From an uncultured Lachnospiraceae bacterium (GTDB lineage: Bacteria > Bacillota > Clostridia > Lachnospirales > Lachnospiraceae): a stretch of 8,875 nt of DNA. The notes beneath the pieces were generated by a model. That model made no database searches, was not told the origin of the DNA, and saw only the letters and a program-made list of their open reading frames with translations. A program made the position numbers and the translations under genes. The stretch is from positions 1 to 8,875 of the forward strand of contig CAJUKA010000145.1 of the NCBI GenBank assembly GCA_910586585.1. The letters are read 5' to 3'. Below, piece after piece: positions 6,452-8,875 of the stretch. The first letter of the stretch is position 1; each line of letters opens with the position of its first letter.

Positions 6452-6886
6452 TTAATACAAGGTCAGAGTATCCCGCGCATTTCTGATTTGTGCGGTTATG
6501 TCTGACAATTCAATTAACAAGGCAGAAAGCTCGTCTGATGACAATTGAGAAAAATTAAGATCTGAAAGTTCATCAATTCTTTTGGCATATTTTTCTTCAA
6601 CGTTGCTGGCGGCTTTTCGGCCTTTTTTTGATGCGCTGGGGTCATTTGCAAGCTCCTGCATTTTTGCATAGGAATCACAGACGTTTTGATATAAATCTGT
6701 GACGCCTTTGATACGGTTTTCTAAAGTCGGCTCCATTACAGGCCCAATAACAATTTCAGAATCATAAGTTTCAGACCATTCTTCCATATATTCCTCCTTG
6801 GATTCCGATATTGTGGTGTTAGCTGTGTGACAAGCGCATAACAATATTGGAAGAAAAAATAAGATTGCGATAAATGAATATTTCAT
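6452..6886 (-). CDS. Small predicted lipoprotein of unknown function
   Basis: The 144-residue product begins with a short positive N-terminus, a hydrophobic stretch (residues 5-16) and LCAC at 16-19, a plausible lipobox with Cys19 as the lipidated residue. The mature part is an acidic stretch to about residue 50, then a predominantly helical, highly charged region (about 55-144) that could form a helical hairpin or short coiled coil. I recognise no enzyme motif and assign no function; attachment to the outer face of the membrane is inferred from the signal. AGGAG lies about ten bases before the ATG. It converges with copA, with only 27 bases between, and follows the AAA-ATPase gene by 57 bases on the same strand with no clear terminator, so cotranscription from that gene is possible. 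Confidence 0.75.
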   Translation of the reverse strand: MKYSFIAILFFLPILLCACHTANTTISESKEEYMEEWSETYDSEIVIGPVMEPTLENRIKGVTDLYQNVCDSYAKMQELANDPSASKKGRKAASNVEEKYAKRIDELSDLNFSQLSSDELSALLIELSDITAQIRNARDTLTLY

Positions 6887-6943
6887 ATACTATTTGCTCC
6901 TAATAGGAATTAAAATATACTAATTAAATAACATGCGTTGCTT

Positions 6944-8500
6944 TTATAGAAGCTCTTCAATTACACACTGATGTTCTTTTTTGTTAGTGTCATAATTGAT
7001 ACCAACAGCAAGAATAGCAGTCACATTTTCCTTCTTTAATTTTTCACTGTATTCACGTTCTTTTATCTGTGCAATGGCATCTTTTGGCGTTTTGTCAGCT
7101 TTTAGTTCGATAATAATTCCAGCGAGATTTTTGCATCTGGGATAAAAAATAAAGTCGACAAATCCTTTTCCGCTTTTTTCTTCGCGTTCTACACGGTATT
7201 TGTTTCTTGCAGAAAGATATGCAAGTGTTACAATACAGGAAAGACTATTTTCATCATTGTATTTCAAAATAGGCAGTTCACTGTTATGAATATTATGGAG
7301 ATATGCGGCCACAATATCACCTTTTTTGTCCAAAGTGGCGTTCAGCACTTCATTGGAATTTTTGACAAGTTCTGCTACATAACCAAAATCATTATCTTTC
7401 AGTGCCTTTTCAAATTCAATCATAAGCTCTTTATTTGGTATTTGAAGTTCACCATCGTGATAGGAAAGCAAACCATAGGTAATCATAGCAGAATAAATTT
7501 CTTCTCGGTTTTTAGGGGTAGGCTGCCCAGCAGAGTATTCCTCTTCAATATCAATTCGCACAGAAATGCCATTCACCATTTTGACAATATCTTCCCGTAC
7601 TTCACCAATGTTGTATTTAAGAAAAAACAATACTTCATCTATTTTCCCTGTTCGCGTCCAATAGCTTTGACATGTGCTGTCTTCTAGGGCACATACTACT
7701 GCTCTTGGGTTATATAGACGTTTTCCGTTTCTGGTTTGATATCCATTATACCATTCGCGGATATTGTCTAAGGTCAATGCAGTTTGTTGGCGGCAAAGCA
7801 GTTCAACTTCTGATTCGGTAAAACCAAAATACGTATCAAAAACAGGGTCTTTGAGCATCGTATATTCTTTGAACATATTCAATGCAGATCCAGTACTGTA
7901 TTTTTTGATAGGAAGCACACCTGTCATATAAGTGAGTGCCACATAAGGTTTGTCTTTTAATAAATTTCTCAAAAATTCGAGAAAATCTCCATGGTGTTCT
8001 AAGTACAGATCGTGACTGAAAATATAATCCCATTCATCAATGACAAAGATAAATTTGTCCTCTGTGGCAGTCATCATCTCAGCTATACTGTTAAATTCCT
8101 GTTCTTTTAAGCTAGGATATGCTTCTGTAATATCATGTATGATAGAATGCTTGATCAAATGAATATAGTCTTTGTAGGAATTTCCATTTGGCAGGTGATT
8201 CAAACATAAATTGATAACATTATATTGGTTTAAATGCGTCATATAGGATTCAAGTTTGCTGATTTTGAGGCCATCAAATAAATCTCTGGAATCATATGAT
8301 TTGCAGTAATAGGCACCAAGCATATTAAGCACAGAAGTTTTTCCAAAACGGCGTGGTTTTGTGATGCAGATATATCTGTTCTTAGTATGAATGCGCATGT
8401 TTATTTTGGCGATTAAATCAGACTTGTCAACGAAAAATGGATCATGAACGAGCATATTAAAATCAATATATGCAGATTTTGTATTGAAACATAAACGCAT
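6944..8500 (-). CDS. AAA-ATPase-like / PD-(D/E)XK nuclease-like protein
   Basis: The 518-residue product has the two-domain layout of the AAA-ATPase-like (PF09820) plus PD-(D/E)XK (PF08011, formerly DUF1703) family, common in gut Clostridia and Bacteroidetes, often in many copies. An FFVDKSDLI segment (22-30) precedes the Walker A variant KPRRFGKT (48-55), and FVIDEWD (152-158) is the Walker B. The WYNGY block (250-254) is characteristic of the family. The C-terminal nuclease-like fold shows GFVDF (446-450), then IIELKADK (463-470) with Asp449, Glu465 and Lys467 as probable metal-site residues, followed by AIAQIKEREY (475-484). All the key residues are present, so it is probably active rather than decayed. 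Its cellular role is not established; a nuclease or defence-like role is conjecture. GGAGG lies six bases before the ATG. The neighbours give no functional clue. Confidence 0.85.
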   Translation of the reverse strand: MRLCFNTKSAYIDFNMLVHDPFFVDKSDLIAKINMRIHTKNRYICITKPRRFGKTSVLNMLGAYYCKSYDSRDLFDGLKISKLESYMTHLNQYNVINLCLNHLPNGNSYKDYIHLIKHSIIHDITEAYPSLKEQEFNSIAEMMTATEDKFIFVIDEWDYIFSHDLYLEHHGDFLEFLRNLLKDKPYVALTYMTGVLPIKKYSTGSALNMFKEYTMLKDPVFDTYFGFTESEVELLCRQQTALTLDNIREWYNGYQTRNGKRLYNPRAVVCALEDSTCQSYWTRTGKIDEVLFFLKYNIGEVREDIVKMVNGISVRIDIEEEYSAGQPTPKNREEIYSAMITYGLLSYHDGELQIPNKELMIEFEKALKDNDFGYVAELVKNSNEVLNATLDKKGDIVAAYLHNIHNSELPILKYNDENSLSCIVTLAYLSARNKYRVEREEKSGKGFVDFIFYPRCKNLAGIIIELKADKTPKDAIAQIKEREYSEKLKKENVTAILAVGINYDTNKKEHQCVIEELL

Positions 8501-8540
8501 AAGGAACCTCCATGCTGCGACAGATTGCTTTGTTATGAAT

Positions 8541-8570
8541 AGTATAACACAGGAAATGAAGGATACTCAA
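8541..8570 (-). promoter_or_regulatory. Predicted promoter of the AAA-ATPase/PD-(D/E)XK gene
   Basis: On the minus strand, TTGAGT (8570-8565) and TATACT (8546-8541) are 18 bases apart, and TGT directly before the -10 gives an extended -10. The leader to the start codon is about 35 bases. Confidence 0.6.
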
Positions 8571-8590
8571 TATGCAAAAATCTTCGTTTT

Positions 8591-8599
8591 TGTTATAAT
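8591..8599 (+). promoter_or_regulatory. Possible extended -10 promoter element
   Basis: TGTTATAAT is a perfect TGnTATAAT extended -10, but no good -35 lies upstream. It would give a second, longer transcript into the small ORF at 8723. In AT-rich intergenic DNA this could be chance. Confidence 0.3.
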
Positions 8600-8661
8600 G
8601 GATTTTGTATTAACAATTTTAAAAATAGGGATATATCATTAACAGATTTAATGTTTATCAT

Positions 8662-8690
8662 AGATATATTATTGACTTTCATATATATCT
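8662..8690. promoter_or_regulatory. Inverted repeat centred on a -35 box, candidate operator
   Basis: AGATATAT (8662-8669) is mirrored by ATATATCT (8683-8690) around 13 bases, and the -35 box TTGACT (8672-8677) lies at the centre. Such placement suits a repressor site. The arms are pure A/T apart from one base each, so chance is a real alternative. Confidence 0.35.
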
Positions 8691-8700
8691 GTTTTATAAT
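8672..8700 (+). promoter_or_regulatory. Strong predicted promoter for the small ORF
   Basis: TTGACT (8672-8677) and a perfect TATAAT (8695-8700) are separated by exactly 17 bases. This is one of the two best consensus matches in the window. The leader to the ATG at 8723 would be only about 15 bases. Confidence 0.7.
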
Positions 8701-8722
8701 CGTTTCATAGGAGGTGAGGAAA

Positions 8723-8839
8723 ATGAAACCAAGTCAAGAAAAAATCAGGAGCATGAGTAAGAAAATAAGCATTGTACTTAAGTCGGGATTTATTATATCG
8801 AATGTTATTGTAATAGTATCCTTAATGAAACAGATATAA
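8723..8839 (+). CDS. 38-residue small membrane peptide or truncated membrane protein
   Basis: The ORF encodes 38 residues: a basic, polar N-terminal half (residues 1-20, with KIRSMSKKI) and a hydrophobic segment, FIISNVIVIVSL (23-34), long enough for a partial membrane helix. AGGAGG (8709-8714) with an eight-base gap is an almost ideal ribosome binding site, and a strong promoter lies just upstream, so expression is likely. The first 25 residues look like the N-terminus of multi-helix membrane proteins of the DUF2975 kind found in Firmicutes, recalled by pattern only. It may therefore be a truncated copy that stops at 8837-8839. The alternative is a genuine small membrane peptide. No continuation in another frame can be proved, because the window ends 36 bases later. 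Confidence 0.5.
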   Translation: MKPSQEKIRSMSKKISIVLKSGFIISNVIVIVSLMKQI

Positions 8840-8842
8840 ATC

Positions 8843-8859
8843 CCCCAGCAGAGCTGGGG
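8843..8859. terminator. GC-rich hairpin after the small ORF, possible terminator
   Basis: CCCCAGC (8843-8849) pairs perfectly with GCTGGGG (8853-8859) around a three-base AGA loop, four bases after the stop codon. No T-run follows on the plus strand. On the minus strand GATTTAT follows, a weak tract. It could be an atypical terminator, a bidirectional one for a gene entering from the right, or part of a coding region cut by the window edge. Confidence 0.35.
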
Positions 8860-8875
8860 AGACTAGCAGACGCAA

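Noticed and set aside
7286..7687. 133-codon plus-strand frame inside the AAA-ATPase/PD-(D/E)XK gene
   Set aside because: It is antisense to a well-supported gene, Phe/Ile-rich, and lacks a ribosome binding site.

Overview
The window looks like an ordinary chromosomal stretch from a low-GC, Gram-positive anaerobe, most likely a gut Clostridia/Lachnospiraceae-type organism. The grounds are AT-rich DNA, strong AGGAGG-type ribosome binding sites, sigma-A-like promoters, a CsoR/CopA copper operon, an acyltransferase plus zinc-ribbon membrane protein pair, and the AAA-ATPase/PD-(D/E)XK family that is abundant in such genomes. No rRNA, tRNA, CRISPR array, transposase or phage gene is visible.

Layout: (1) 109-2209, plus strand: a promoter with an overlapping inverted repeat drives an HxxxDG acyltransferase-like protein. 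Its 3' end overlaps a six-helix membrane protein with an N-terminal zinc ribbon (DUF6320-like), and a strong, probably bidirectional terminator follows. (2) 2242-3252, minus strand: asnA, ammonia-dependent asparagine synthetase, which converges on the same terminator. (3) 3359-6424, plus strand: a copper-homeostasis operon. A CsoR-type repressor with the Cys-His-Cys copper site precedes a copper-exporting P1B-ATPase, and a 17-bp CsoR-like operator lies in the spacer of the operon promoter. The ATPase carries an in-frame C-terminal CopZ-like domain preceded by its own well-placed ribosome binding site. (4) 6452-6886, minus strand: a small predicted lipoprotein of unknown role. (5) 6944-8500, minus strand: an AAA-ATPase/PD-(D/E)XK protein of unknown role. 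(6) 8672-8839, plus strand: a good promoter, a dyad, and a 38-residue ORF with one hydrophobic segment, followed by a GC-rich hairpin and the window edge.

How the genes work together: copper entering the cytoplasm should bind CsoR, release the operator and induce csoR-copA. CopA then exports Cu(I), with the fused or separately made CopZ domain able to deliver it. The acyltransferase and membrane protein are translationally coupled and probably act together at the membrane on an unknown acyl acceptor. AsnA supplies asparagine. The other genes are not obviously linked. No complete novel system is evident. The observations most worth a check are the copA-copZ fusion with a retained internal start, the acyltransferase/zinc-ribbon pair, and the truncated-looking small ORF at the right edge.
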